From Moraxellaceae bacterium (lineage in GTDB: Bacteria; Pseudomonadota; Gammaproteobacteria; Pseudomonadales; Moraxellaceae), in assembly GCA_004173455.1 (NCBI GenBank), contig SECL01000014.1, positions 1 through 64,000 on the forward strand: a DNA stretch of 64,000 nt, written 5' to 3'. Below, piece by piece: positions 37,878 through 46,869 of the stretch. Position 1 is the stretch's first letter; the number at the start of each line of letters is the position of its first letter. Made by a program: the position numbers and the translations under genes. The notes beneath the pieces are model-generated. The model saw nothing but the letters and a program-made list of their open reading frames with translations. It had not been told where the DNA came from and ran no database searches.

Positions 37878-39656
37878 ATGAAAGATAAGTTAAAACAGTT
37901 TTGGAATGAACCTGTTAACCGCTTTTGGTTAACTTGCGCTTTTGGAACCTTATTTGCTTTGTGCTTTGGTATCTATAGCTTTTTCGAGAAATCACTTAAT
38001 CCAGTTATTTCTTTAGGGTTAATTAGTATTGCCCTAATCTTTGAAATACTTTTTCTCATTGCACTAATCATTAATACCTTGGCTGATACCACACGTGAAT
38101 ATTTAGAAGCATTTCAGGAAATTAATCGTGACTTGCGCTATGCACAATATCAGAAGAAAAATAAGAAGAAAGATTATAAAGGCTCAGAATGGAATGATGA
38201 AGAATTTGCAAAAATCACTGATTTAAAAGAGCGTGTTGATGCCTTTGTAAAAGCTAGTATTGAGTATCAGCAAGTAGATTTTAAGCGCTGGAAAAAGCGC
38301 AATGTGGGCATTAACTTAGATACACGTGATGAAACACTTGTTCGCAGCTTTTTAATTATTCTGGCTGGTGCATTCTCGGTTTCAATTCTGGCTTATTTAG
38401 GCTGGTTTAATTATTTGTCGGCAAGCAAACTTGCTGCACTTACCGATACCTCACGCAGTTTTTTTACTATTCCTGCTGCCTTGATTGGCACACTGGTCGC
38501 TTCACCCGTCATTTTTATGGTGTGGATGTTCCGGGATAAAAATAACCGCATCCAAATTGAAAATGCCCGGAAGGATACCAACCTAAAAGACTTTCAAAAG
38601 CTAAGTGAATGGGCTAGCGGTTTTCATCTGCCAGAAATCAAGCAAACCACGACCACTAAAATTACAAATAAAACGACTAAAGACATTCAGGAAAATACTG
38701 AAGAAACGACCACTAGCCAAGAGGATTTTCTTGCTCCAGAAGGCAGTAATAGTATTAGCCGACGTCAAGGCGCCGAAGCCTTGCAAGCTAGCGCGATTGC
38801 TCAACTAGAAGCCTTTATGTTTGGTAAGTATGGCGAACAGTTTATGCAACCTGCTTTTTTACTGATTCATGCAATTTGGGAATCTATTCTTACTCAGCAG
38901 CAGACGCGCTTTCCTGATGAGCAAAAATTTAAAAGATCTTTAGAATACCTTTATAGAAATCCAATTTTTTCAGCCCTTAATAAAGCATTAGTATCAGCCA
39001 ATGGAGCACATTTGAAATTATTTGAAGAAAGCTTAAGAGGTTTAAATTTATCAGGAATAAATAGTGAACAGCCTACTCTACAACAATGGCAACATGCGGG
39101 AAGTAATTTAGAAAATATTAATTTATCTTATGGTATTTTAACCCACGCTCAACTACAAGGTATCAATTTGAACTATGCTGAACTACACAATACAAAATTT
39201 AGTTATTCTGATTTGCATGGTGCAAGATTAAATAGTTCAAACCTTAAAAAAGCTATACTAAATTATTCTTATATGCGTTGTGTCGATTTAGAAAGTAGTG
39301 ATTTAACAAATGCTAGTTTTAATGGAGCTGATCTACAGCTCTCCATCTTAGATGAATGTTGTTTAACAAACACGAACTTTAGCTTTGCGAATTTGAAAGG
39401 CGTAAGTTTGCAAGGCTCAAATGTTGAACAAGCTATTTTTAAAAATGCTTGTATTAACAGATATACTTTATTTAGCGAAGGTAATGCAGTAGATGATTTT
39501 ATTGCGTATGGGGAAAATGAAATCCGTGAAAATGTCCTTTCTCGTGGTGCAATATGGGACGATGATCCAAGCTGGTTAATTGGTAAAATTAAAGATAAGG
39601 AGTTACTGAAAAAAATATTTCAGGATTGCCAAGAAAGAATGGAATATCCATATTGA
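37878..39656 (+). CDS. Membrane protein with C-terminal pentapeptide repeats
   Basis: 592 aa. Four helices are predicted at about residues 16-35, 43-67, 155-178 and 195-217, with a charged cytoplasmic loop between the pairs. A long soluble part follows, and from about 385 to 530 there is a run of A(D/N)LXX-like repeats (LENINLSYGIL, AELHNTKFSYSDLHGARL, ANLKGVSLQGSNV), which fold as a right-handed beta-helix. The gene is much more AT-rich than its neighbours: two 60-base lines I counted here have 20 G+C each. No catalytic motif is visible. I do not recognise a named family; horizontal acquisition is likely. Confidence 0.7.
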   Translation: MKDKLKQFWNEPVNRFWLTCAFGTLFALCFGIYSFFEKSLNPVISLGLISIALIFEILFLIALIINTLADTTREYLEAFQEINRDLRYAQYQKKNKKKDYKGSEWNDEEFAKITDLKERVDAFVKASIEYQQVDFKRWKKRNVGINLDTRDETLVRSFLIILAGAFSVSILAYLGWFNYLSASKLAALTDTSRSFFTIPAALIGTLVASPVIFMVWMFRDKNNRIQIENARKDTNLKDFQKLSEWASGFHLPEIKQTTTTKITNKTTKDIQENTEETTTSQEDFLAPEGSNSISRRQGAEALQASAIAQLEAFMFGKYGEQFMQPAFLLIHAIWESILTQQQTRFPDEQKFKRSLEYLYRNPIFSALNKALVSANGAHLKLFEESLRGLNLSGINSEQPTLQQWQHAGSNLENINLSYGILTHAQLQGINLNYAELHNTKFSYSDLHGARLNSSNLKKAILNYSYMRCVDLESSDLTNASFNGADLQLSILDECCLTNTNFSFANLKGVSLQGSNVEQAIFKNACINRYTLFSEGNAVDDFIAYGENEIRENVLSRGAIWDDDPSWLIGKIKDKELLKKIFQDCQERMEYPY

Positions 39657-39665
39657 CTCTCCAAT

Positions 39666-39693
39666 AAAAAACGACCCCTTAAGGCCGTTTTTT
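39666..39693. terminator. Bidirectional terminator between the pentapeptide gene and ffh
   Basis: AAAAAACG-A-CC and GG-C-CGTTTTTT pair with one mismatch around CCTTAA. Runs of A and T on both sides suit two convergent genes. Confidence 0.7.
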
Positions 39694-39712
39694 ACTTACT
39701 ACTATTTCAAAC

Positions 39713-41182
39713 TTAGCGCTTCTTGCCACCAAAACCCGGTGGTAATGGCATACTGCCGGGCATTCTACCCTGCCCGCCATCTGCACCCTCGCCACCGCCA
39801 CCAAACAGGGGGCCTAAACCACCGCCGCCGCCACCCTGCATCTCTTTCATACCACGCATCATCTTGGCAATACCACCCGGACTGGAAAACTTGCGCATCA
39901 TCTTGGCCATCTGGCTGTGCTGCTTAAGCAAGCGATTAATGTCCTGAATTTCCATGCCACAACCGGCAGCAATACGGCGCTTGCGGCTCGGGTTGATAAT
40001 ATCCGGATTACGGCGCTCCTTAATGGTCATGGAGCGGATAATGGCTTCCATCTTGCCCACTTCCTTTTCCGGCTTGGCCTGTTCCAGCGCCTGCTGAATG
40101 CCACTGCCGCTCATGCCCGGCAATTTGTCCAGAAAACCGGCCATACCACCCATGTTTTTCATTTGTTCAAACTGGGTCAGCATGTCCTCAAGGTTAAACG
40201 CACCGCCTTTTTGCAGTTTCTTCGCCATCTTTTCCGCTTTTTCGCGGTCAATCTTGCGTTCAACTTCTTCCACCAAGGACAGCACGTCACCCATGCCCAA
40301 AATACGCTGGGCAATCCGCTCAGGGTGGAACGGCTCTAAGGCATCGAGCTTCTCGCCCATGCCCAGAAACTTGATCGGCTTGCCGGTAATAGCACGCACT
40401 GACAGCGCCGCGCCACCGCGTGCATCACCGTCAGTTTTGGTCAGGATCACACCGGTTAACGGTAAGGCATCATTAAACGCCTTGGCGGTATTGGCGGCAT
40501 CCTGACCGGTCATGGAATCGACCACAAACAGGGTTTCGGTGGGGTTAATCGCCGCATGCAGCGCCTTGATTTCATCCATCATGGATTCATCAATGTGCAA
40601 ACGCCCGGCAGTATCGACAATCAGCACATCGGCAAACTTGATCTTGGCCTGCTCAATGGCGCGCTGCACAATCACAATCGGATTTTCATCCGCAGACGAT
40701 GGAATAAAATCCACGCCCACATCGTGCGATACACTGCGCAACTGCTCAATGGCTGCGGGACGGTACACGTCGGCAGAAACAGTCACTACTTTTTTCTTTT
40801 GGCGGTCTTTTAAAAACTTGGCCAGCTTGCCGGCAGTGGTGGTTTTACCCGCGCCCTGCAAACCCGCCAGCAAAATCACTACAGGCGGCTTGGCAGTCAG
40901 GTTCAGGCTCTGGTTGGCCTCGCCCATCATTTCAGTGAGCTGGTCGTAGACAATTTTGACAAAAGCCTGACCGGGCGATAGCTGCTTGAGTACTTCCTGC
41001 CCCAGTGCTTCAGCTTTTACTTTTTCAATAAACTCACGGGTTACTGGCAATGCCACGTCTGCTTCGAGCAGTGCCATGCGCACTTCCCGCAAGGTATCCT
41101 TGATGTTATCTTCGTTAAGCTGTCCGGTGCCTGTGACATTGCGCAGGCTTTGCGTCAAACGATCGGTTAAAGTATCAAACAT
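39713..41182 (-). CDS. ffh: Signal recognition particle protein Ffh
   Basis: SRP GTPase that targets nascent membrane proteins. 489 aa. The N domain is followed by the GTPase with GLQGAGKTTTAGKLA (P-loop), DVYRPAAIEQL, LIVDTAGRLHID and LTKTDGDARGG. The methionine-rich M domain begins near 325 and has the RNA-binding stretch NPSRKRRIAAGCGM. The end is an unusually long glycine-rich tail (GGGGGGLGPLFGGGGEGADG). Divergent from ypjD, as in E. coli. Confidence 0.97.
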   Translation of the reverse strand: MFDTLTDRLTQSLRNVTGTGQLNEDNIKDTLREVRMALLEADVALPVTREFIEKVKAEALGQEVLKQLSPGQAFVKIVYDQLTEMMGEANQSLNLTAKPPVVILLAGLQGAGKTTTAGKLAKFLKDRQKKKVVTVSADVYRPAAIEQLRSVSHDVGVDFIPSSADENPIVIVQRAIEQAKIKFADVLIVDTAGRLHIDESMMDEIKALHAAINPTETLFVVDSMTGQDAANTAKAFNDALPLTGVILTKTDGDARGGAALSVRAITGKPIKFLGMGEKLDALEPFHPERIAQRILGMGDVLSLVEEVERKIDREKAEKMAKKLQKGGAFNLEDMLTQFEQMKNMGGMAGFLDKLPGMSGSGIQQALEQAKPEKEVGKMEAIIRSMTIKERRNPDIINPSRKRRIAAGCGMEIQDINRLLKQHSQMAKMMRKFSSPGGIAKMMRGMKEMQGGGGGGLGPLFGGGGEGADGGQGRMPGSMPLPPGFGGKKR

Positions 41183-41332
41183 TGCGAATTCCGCTTATAG
41201 CTTTGCAAAAAATATTGCCTAGAATAGAAAATTACCGCCCTAGATGCTATAGGATATTACACACCAGACGGTTGAATATGGTCGAATCGTTCATAATGAA
41301 AATCCAAACCATCAGAATCAGGGTTGAATGGC

Positions 41333-42148
41333 ATGACTAGCCTGCCCGTGATTATAGCACTGCTTGCGACGGCTGCGTATGCCAGTACGTTTTGGTATTT
41401 GCTGATTCATTTGTTGCAAAAAACCCCGCCTAGTAAGCTGGTTACATTGGTATTGCTGAGCCTTGGGTTGGTACTGCATGCTGCAGTTCTGTTTCCGGCG
41501 CTCATTAGCCCAACCGGTATTAATTACAATATTTTCAACCTGATTTCGCTCACTTGCTGGCTGATGCTGGCGTTTAGCTTTTTGTTTAGTACCTATCGTC
41601 CTATTTTGGGGCTAAACCTGCTGGCCACGCCAGTGGCCTGTGTTGGCCTGCTGATCAGTACGATCTGGAAAGGGCCACTGGTCTCACTCACCGAGGGTGG
41701 CGTATGGCTGGATGTGCATATTTTTCTGTCACTGGCGGCCTATTGTGTGTTGTGGATGGCCAGTATTCAGGCCATTTTACTGTGGGCGCAAAACCGCGAG
41801 CTAAAACAAAAGACCGATAAACGCATCTGGGTGGCGTTGCTGCCGTCGCTGCAAACCATGGAAAAACTGCTGTTTGATATGATTGCACTGGGCTTTGGCC
41901 TGCTCACTTTGGCTTTGTGTTTTGGGCTGTTTACCATTGACAGCTTTTTTGCCCAGCATCTGGCCCACAAAACCGTGTTTAGCATTTTGTCGTGGCTGGT
42001 GTTTGGTGCGCTATTGATTGGCCATTGGCGCTTGGGTTGGCGCGGTCAGCGCGCGATTAGTTTTACCTTGTGGGGTTTTGGCCTGCTGCTGGTGGGTTTT
42101 ATTGGCAGCAAAATGGTACTGGAACTTATTTTGCATATTCCGGCTTAA
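41333..42148 (+). CDS. ypjD: CcsA/YpjD-like cytochrome c assembly family membrane protein
   Basis: 271 aa with about eight helices. It belongs to the CcsA/CcmC-like family; the third segment retains a haem-type histidine region in WLDVHIFLSLAAYCVLWM. YpjD proteins lie next to ffh in many proteobacteria, as here, but their role is not established. The ATG at 41333 is preferred to the track's TTG, with GGG nine bases upstream. Confidence 0.83.
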   Translation: MTSLPVIIALLATAAYASTFWYLLIHLLQKTPPSKLVTLVLLSLGLVLHAAVLFPALISPTGINYNIFNLISLTCWLMLAFSFLFSTYRPILGLNLLATPVACVGLLISTIWKGPLVSLTEGGVWLDVHIFLSLAAYCVLWMASIQAILLWAQNRELKQKTDKRIWVALLPSLQTMEKLLFDMIALGFGLLTLALCFGLFTIDSFFAQHLAHKTVFSILSWLVFGALLIGHWRLGWRGQRAISFTLWGFGLLLVGFIGSKMVLELILHIPA

Positions 42149-42212
42149 ACCACTTGGCTTGCACTTCCTCATTTGATCAGCGGTTATAAGGCAGCGTTTT
42201 GGCACTGTTTTT

Positions 42213-42863
42213 TTACTCAACATTCACTCTTTGTGTACTGGTAATCAGCATGCCAAACTGGCTTTGTCTACCTGTTATTTTAAGGTCAAAAGAACCTTCT
42301 GGTAGTTGTTTATATAAGCCTTCATTAATGCACATTGCACCACTCAATTGCTGTCCATTCATTAAAATTTTGTAATAACAATTGCTATCCCTACCAGGGT
42401 GTTGATCAAAGAACTTTTTTGCATGAGCAGTCAACTGTGCTGGTTTTCCAAATATCTGTGTGATTGATTTTGGGACTGTCAGCATAATCAACATGCTCAA
42501 AAGACAGCCGATTGCAAAAAATAGTATAACCTGCACGAGCAATACGCCAAGCGTATACTCACTAAGGAATTCAGAGAAATCTGGAATCGCTAGCCTGACT
42601 ACGGTGTAGCCTAATAACAATGCCAAAATTATGCTGGGAAATTTAGAGATTTCGTCCCAATATTCATCGGTCAAAAATGGCTCTGCTATCGTAAATATTG
42701 TATATAACCATATCAGGATAAAGGGCGAAATAATGATAATTTGAATCATTAAAAACAATAAATTTAGACCTATACTTTTTTTCTTTTGCTTTAAATTTTT
42801 AATTTTTTTAGCCTTTTTTTTATTTTGAATTGAGTGCGCGCTACGTTGTTGTTCAAAAGTCAT
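42213..42863 (-). CDS. Small membrane protein, paralogue of the preceding gene product
   Basis: 216 aa, unrecognised. A lysine-rich N-terminus (KKKAKKIKNLKQKKKS) is followed by three predicted helices (about 36-58, 77-95, 105-135). The C-terminal 80 residues are soluble and end GRQSQFGMLITSTQ. That end matches the C-terminus of the upstream gene product (G-x-PA-x-L, paired cysteines, then G-x-QS-x-x-G-x-L-x-x-S-x-Q), so the two are tandem paralogues. It overlaps the upstream stop by 4 bp (ATGA). The DNA is very AT-rich: the line at 42781 has 14 G+C in 60. Confidence 0.65.
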   Translation of the reverse strand: MTFEQQRSAHSIQNKKKAKKIKNLKQKKKSIGLNLLFLMIQIIIISPFILIWLYTIFTIAEPFLTDEYWDEISKFPSIILALLLGYTVVRLAIPDFSEFLSEYTLGVLLVQVILFFAIGCLLSMLIMLTVPKSITQIFGKPAQLTAHAKKFFDQHPGRDSNCYYKILMNGQQLSGAMCINEGLYKQLPEGSFDLKITGRQSQFGMLITSTQRVNVE

Positions 42864-43432
42864 GGTTGTTCTGCTACCTGAATAGATTGCACCAAAAATC
42901 CTAATTTGCTTTGTTTCCCAATGAGTTTTGCCTTAAATTCAGTATCTGGATATTTTTCTTTACTTCTTGCCGCACAAATTTTATTGTCTTTTTCCTTAAA
43001 ATATAAAAATGTCTGACATCCCTTACCACCAATAAAAGACTTTTTTTGTGCAAGTAAAATTAATTCTGCCGGCTGCCCGCTCACTTTTGTATACAACCAA
43101 GGCAAGGTCTTATTAACTATCGAATAACTTGCTAAAGAACTCATTAAAAATGCCATAACGACAAAAAACAATCTCGTCAAAAATTCACTAAATCTTGACG
43201 ATAGTTGTCGTTTCCAGCGCCATATTCCCACTAACCGTAAATAACAAAATGTAATCAGGAATGCTAGAACAATGAGACTATAAATAGAATTTTCTTGCCA
43301 AAAATTACTTGATATAAAATCAATAAAAACCCAGCTTAAACTGGCTATCATGGCAAATATCAATAGATATGTGCCCGATAAGATACTTTCTAACGGATTT
43401 ATTAATCTACCTTTACTATTAATTTTACTCAT
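42860..43432 (-). CDS. Small membrane protein, first of a tandem paralogous pair
   Basis: 190 aa from MSKINSKGRLINPLES, unrecognised. Helices are predicted at about 20-42, 50-68 and 85-107, followed by a soluble C-terminal domain with two or three cysteines (GGKGCQTFLYF, NKICAARS) ending GKQSKLGFLVQSIQ. The ATG at 43432 is preferred to the track's TTG. It begins 8 nt beyond the AmpG-like stop and overlaps its paralogue by 4 bp, so all three are one transcript. Function unknown. Confidence 0.65.
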   Translation of the reverse strand: MSKINSKGRLINPLESILSGTYLLIFAMIASLSWVFIDFISSNFWQENSIYSLIVLAFLITFCYLRLVGIWRWKRQLSSRFSEFLTRLFFVVMAFLMSSLASYSIVNKTLPWLYTKVSGQPAELILLAQKKSFIGGKGCQTFLYFKEKDNKICAARSKEKYPDTEFKAKLIGKQSKLGFLVQSIQVAEQP

Positions 43433-43440
43433 TATTACTC

Positions 43441-44778
43441 TCAAATTTCTCCATCTCTAATCAATTTACGCCACCGCAAAATAGGCCACACACAAAACAC
43501 CGCCAACAGCGCACAAAAAGCAAAGTGAATGCTATAGCCCCAATAATCGGCCAGCACACCACTAACAATATGCACGCCGCCACCCGTTACCGCCAGCACT
43601 GACACCTGAAAGGTAAAGTCACTACCCGCCTGCTGCTTGCGGGAATAATCCATAATCAGGGTCAGCATGGCAACCAGCGCCATGGCACCAGCAAATTGCT
43701 CGATAGCATTGACGCTATACACCTGCCACGCCAGCACCTTATGGCTGTGTTCAAATTGCCAAGCGAGAAAGGTATACAGCATAAAGCTCAAAATTTGAAA
43801 TAAATTAAACCACCACAATGCTGTACTACGCGAGATATGCTTCATCCACCATGCCGCCAGCACCGCACCCAGCACAGATGCCACCGAACCCAGCATACTG
43901 GCCATCAAACCAATATTGGCCAGACTAAAGCCCATATCCACCATCATCGGCTTAACCATAGCGCCGCTTAAACTATCGCCCAGCTTAAAGGTCACTAACA
44001 CCAGCAACCATGCACGCATTTGTGGGTTATGCCAGAAATAGGCAAATTCAGTTGCAAAGAATTTGCGCCATTGTTTAAGCTGGAAAACCGGCTTGGAAGC
44101 GCCATGCGTCACAGGGTTTGTTATTTGCTGCGACCAAACAGGCTCCCGAAAAAGTAAAATGGGTAAACTGTTGAGCAACACTAGCCCAGTGAGCAGCAGG
44201 AATACCACTTGCCACGACCAGAGATCCAGCAGCAAAAGTACTGCCCCGCCACCAAAGATAAAGCCCAGCCGCGACCCCAATACCTGTACCGCATTACCCC
44301 AGTGTTGCTGTTGTTTTTGCAGTAAACGCACCGCAAGCCCATCGGTAGCAATGTCCTGTGTGGCACCCATCAGGTTAATTAAAAACAGCACAATAAAAAA
44401 ACTCAGCAGCATAACCGGACTGGCCAGCGCGTTAGGTTCCAAAAAACTAATTACTACCAGTAACAGCAAGCTGAATAACTGGGTCGGAATAATCCAGCTG
44501 CGGCTTTGTCCCCATTGGGCGGAAAAATAGCGATCAACGATGGGTGCCCACAAAAACTTGAGTGCCCATGGCGCCATGAGCAAACCAAAGCCTCCAATTG
44601 CAGCCAGTGATACATGGTTTTGACGCAAGATGGCAGGCAGTGCCTGTGTTAAAAACCCCACGGGCAAGCCCTGCGCCAGATACAGGCTCAGCAACAGGCC
44701 AATGCTGTAAGCTGGTGCTATTTTTATGGCGTTATTATTAAGGTTTTGCTGGGGCGGGGCTAACAAAACGGCATTCAT
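43441..44778 (-). CDS. AmpG-like MFS permease
   Basis: 445 aa with about 12-14 helices. The AmpG/acetyl-CoA transporter-like MFS signature is clear: LLLSLYLAQGLPVGFLTQAL at helix 1, APWALKFLWAPIVDRYF, and MGATQDIATDGLAVRLL. AmpG imports anhydromuropeptides for wall recycling and beta-lactamase control. Only the family can be read; true AmpG is usually longer and other members have unknown cargo. It leads a three-gene unit with the two small membrane proteins. Confidence 0.75.
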   Translation of the reverse strand: MNAVLLAPPQQNLNNNAIKIAPAYSIGLLLSLYLAQGLPVGFLTQALPAILRQNHVSLAAIGGFGLLMAPWALKFLWAPIVDRYFSAQWGQSRSWIIPTQLFSLLLLVVISFLEPNALASPVMLLSFFIVLFLINLMGATQDIATDGLAVRLLQKQQQHWGNAVQVLGSRLGFIFGGGAVLLLLDLWSWQVVFLLLTGLVLLNSLPILLFREPVWSQQITNPVTHGASKPVFQLKQWRKFFATEFAYFWHNPQMRAWLLVLVTFKLGDSLSGAMVKPMMVDMGFSLANIGLMASMLGSVASVLGAVLAAWWMKHISRSTALWWFNLFQILSFMLYTFLAWQFEHSHKVLAWQVYSVNAIEQFAGAMALVAMLTLIMDYSRKQQAGSDFTFQVSVLAVTGGGVHIVSGVLADYWGYSIHFAFCALLAVFCVWPILRWRKLIRDGEI

Positions 44779-44965
44779 CCAGTAGTTGACTGCGCCGATT
44801 ATGCCGTTTGTGCTGCCAAATTACGATGATGCTTACTGACGATGACACTTACTCTAGGTATTGTTATGACTGCAAGCTCTCGCCATTAGAGAGACATGAT
44901 ATGAATGTAGGTCTATAAAGCTGCTGGCATGACTTTATGGTTGAATGATACTGCTTTGCTACAAC

Positions 44966-45301
44966 CTACTGAGGCTGCAAGGCCACACGTGCCCGAAGCT
45001 GTTTGACTTCATCGAGCAAATCCAGCATCACCGCCACCGCAGTCAGGCTGGCATCAAAGTCACGCTGCAAACGCCATGCGCGGCGTGCCCGAGCCAGTTC
45101 TTCGCCCACAAACTGCCAGTGTTCTGGCTGGCTTTCATGTTTTTCCAGAATACTATGCTCCACCAGTGCAATCACCCAGTCATGCGGCTGGCCACAGGCA
45201 TGCGCAAAGGCACTCAAATCCAGTAATGCCTGATGATCCATCAGGGTGTAATCTAGTGCGGCTTGATCCAGTGTGATGTCACGAATAATTAATTGTCGCA
45301 T
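44966..45301 (-). CDS. cbpM: Chaperone modulator CbpM
   Basis: 111 aa. CbpM binds and inhibits the J-domain protein CbpA in E. coli. A MerR-like N-terminal half (DLSAFAHACGQPHDWVIALVEHSIL) is followed by helices ending VAVMLDLLDEVKQLRAR, as in the family. It lies 60 nt behind cbpA in the canonical order. Start follows GGGAGAACAAC. Confidence 0.88.
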   Translation of the reverse strand: MRQLIIRDITLDQAALDYTLMDHQALLDLSAFAHACGQPHDWVIALVEHSILEKHESQPEHWQFVGEELARARRAWRLQRDFDASLTAVAVMLDLLDEVKQLRARVALQPQ

Positions 45302-45361
45302 GTTGTTCTCCCACTCATTCTGTAAACCAGTCTATGCATTTAATCGTTCTGTACATTCCAT

Positions 45362-46405
45362 TCAGGAGGCACGTGGATTAAATGCCATCGTTTCTGCCAT
45401 TTGCCGATAGAGCGCTTTGGCCGCATCATTGTTGGCTGGCGGTAAGACTACCTGTAATATCAGCTGTAAGTTGCCCGGTTCTTTGGCAGGAATCCCTTTG
45501 CCTTTTAGGCGCAACTGGCGCCCAGTTTGCGAGCCTTCAGGAATTTTAACCGATACGGTTCCTGCGGGTGTATTCACGTCAATGCTGTCGCCCAGCGCGG
45601 CTTCCCACGGGGCAATAGCAACCGTCATATACACATCGCTGCCCTCTACCCGAAGCTGTTCGGTATTACGGTACTGGATTTCAATATACAGATCACCCTG
45701 CGCCCCGCCATTAAAGCCAGCCTGCCCTTGCCCAGATAGCCGGATTTGCTGTCCCGGTTTCATGCCTTTGGGAATTTTAACCTGTAGGGTTTTGCGCTGG
45801 ATTTCCTGCTGACCACTGGCATTCATCACTGGCATTTGTAGGGTGAATTGCTGGGTCGCGCCTTCATAGGCCACGCGAATATCCACCTCAATGCTGGCAT
45901 GCTGGTCTTCACCGCGATAACTTTGCTGAGCGCTGCCCTGATAGCCACTCTGGCCACGTCCACCGCGCGCATTGCCACCAAATCCTGTACCAAACTGACC
46001 AAACAGGTCTTCAAAGTTGCCTGAAAATCCGCCGCCTGCGCCTGTCGCTCCGCCAAAGCCACCACCCCCAGAGCCAAAGCCGCCACCAAAGGCACGACGC
46101 AGGTCTTCTTCGCTAAACTGCTGGCCAGCCCCATCCTGTCCACGATAATACTGGTACTGGTTACCCGCGTTGCCAGCGCCCGCAAATCCCTGCGGATGAT
46201 CCAGCATCTGGTTATATTCGTTACGTTTGCTGTCATCAGTGAGGGTTTCATAAGCAAGATTAATTTGCTGCATCTGGTCGGCAGCATCCGCCTCCTTACT
46301 GACATCAGGATGATACTTGCGCACCAGCTTGCGGTAACTTTTTTTAATTTCATCGGTACTGGCGCCACGTTGTACGCCCAGTACCTCGTAATAGTTTTTA
46401 TCCAT
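45362..46405 (-). CDS. cbpA: J-domain co-chaperone CbpA
   Basis: DnaK co-chaperone and DNA-binding protein, 347 aa. The J domain covers 1-70 with the HPD motif in [13 protein letters not shown] glycine-rich stretch (about 85-150) precedes the two beta-barrel substrate domains (from [17 protein letters not shown]). There is no CxxCxGxG zinc domain, which separates it from DnaJ. Start ATG 46405 follows GAGGCCTAACA. cbpM is co-transcribed. Confidence 0.93.
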   Translation of the reverse strand: MDKNYYEVLGVQRGASTDEIKKSYRKLVRKYHPDVSKEADAADQMQQINLAYETLTDDSKRNEYNQMLDHPQGFAGAGNAGNQYQYYRGQDGAGQQFSEEDLRRAFGGGFGSGGGGFGGATGAGGGFSGNFEDLFGQFGTGFGGNARGGRGQSGYQGSAQQSYRGEDQHASIEVDIRVAYEGATQQFTLQMPVMNASGQQEIQRKTLQVKIPKGMKPGQQIRLSGQGQAGFNGGAQGDLYIEIQYRNTEQLRVEGSDVYMTVAIAPWEAALGDSIDVNTPAGTVSVKIPEGSQTGRQLRLKGKGIPAKEPGNLQLILQVVLPPANNDAAKALYRQMAETMAFNPRAS

Positions 46406-46418
46406 TGTTAGGCCTCAT

Positions 46419-46498
46419 GGTTACATCTCAAAATAACTGCATTTCAAAATGGTTGCATCTCAAAATGATTAAATCTTAAAGTTACGCTTCAAAAAATG
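46419..46498. repeat. Degenerate short tandem repeat upstream of cbpA
   Basis: About five imperfect units of 13-18 bases (GGTTACATCTCAAAATA, ACTGCATTTCAAAAT, GGTTGCATCTCAAAATG and two worse copies) lie 14 bp upstream of the cbpA start, in its probable leader. Confidence 0.55.
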
Positions 46499-46869
46499 TT
46501 AGGTCGCCAAACCATCCAAGGATAAGGATGACGCTGATCAATGTCTGGGTGATCCCTTGATTTTAAACAGCATCGCAAAAGTTACGCGCAGGTTTTGTAT
46601 AAGAACGTATGTAGTTCAATAAATTGAGTATAAAAAACAACTAAAACCGAGCTGACTTACCAGAACTGAACGACTTGTCACGGATTTTTATAAAGCAGAC
46701 AAGGTTTAAAGGTTACATTGATGCAGCGGCATACTTGGTCTGGCATTTACTGAACATGCAACACGCCTGTATTACTTAGGCATTTTTATCCTATTGGTTT
46801 TGTTTGTCTTTTTGTCTTGATTCTCAGGCAAAAAGCAAAATGGTTTAATTATCTTGAGGCAGCTAAACT
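46499..46869. other. Intergenic region between cbpA and the MBL-fold gene
   Basis: About 370 bases between divergent genes. No gene supported. GAAC-N7-GTTC at 46602-46616 is a short inverted repeat. No clear heat-shock promoter was found for cbpA. Confidence 0.4.
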
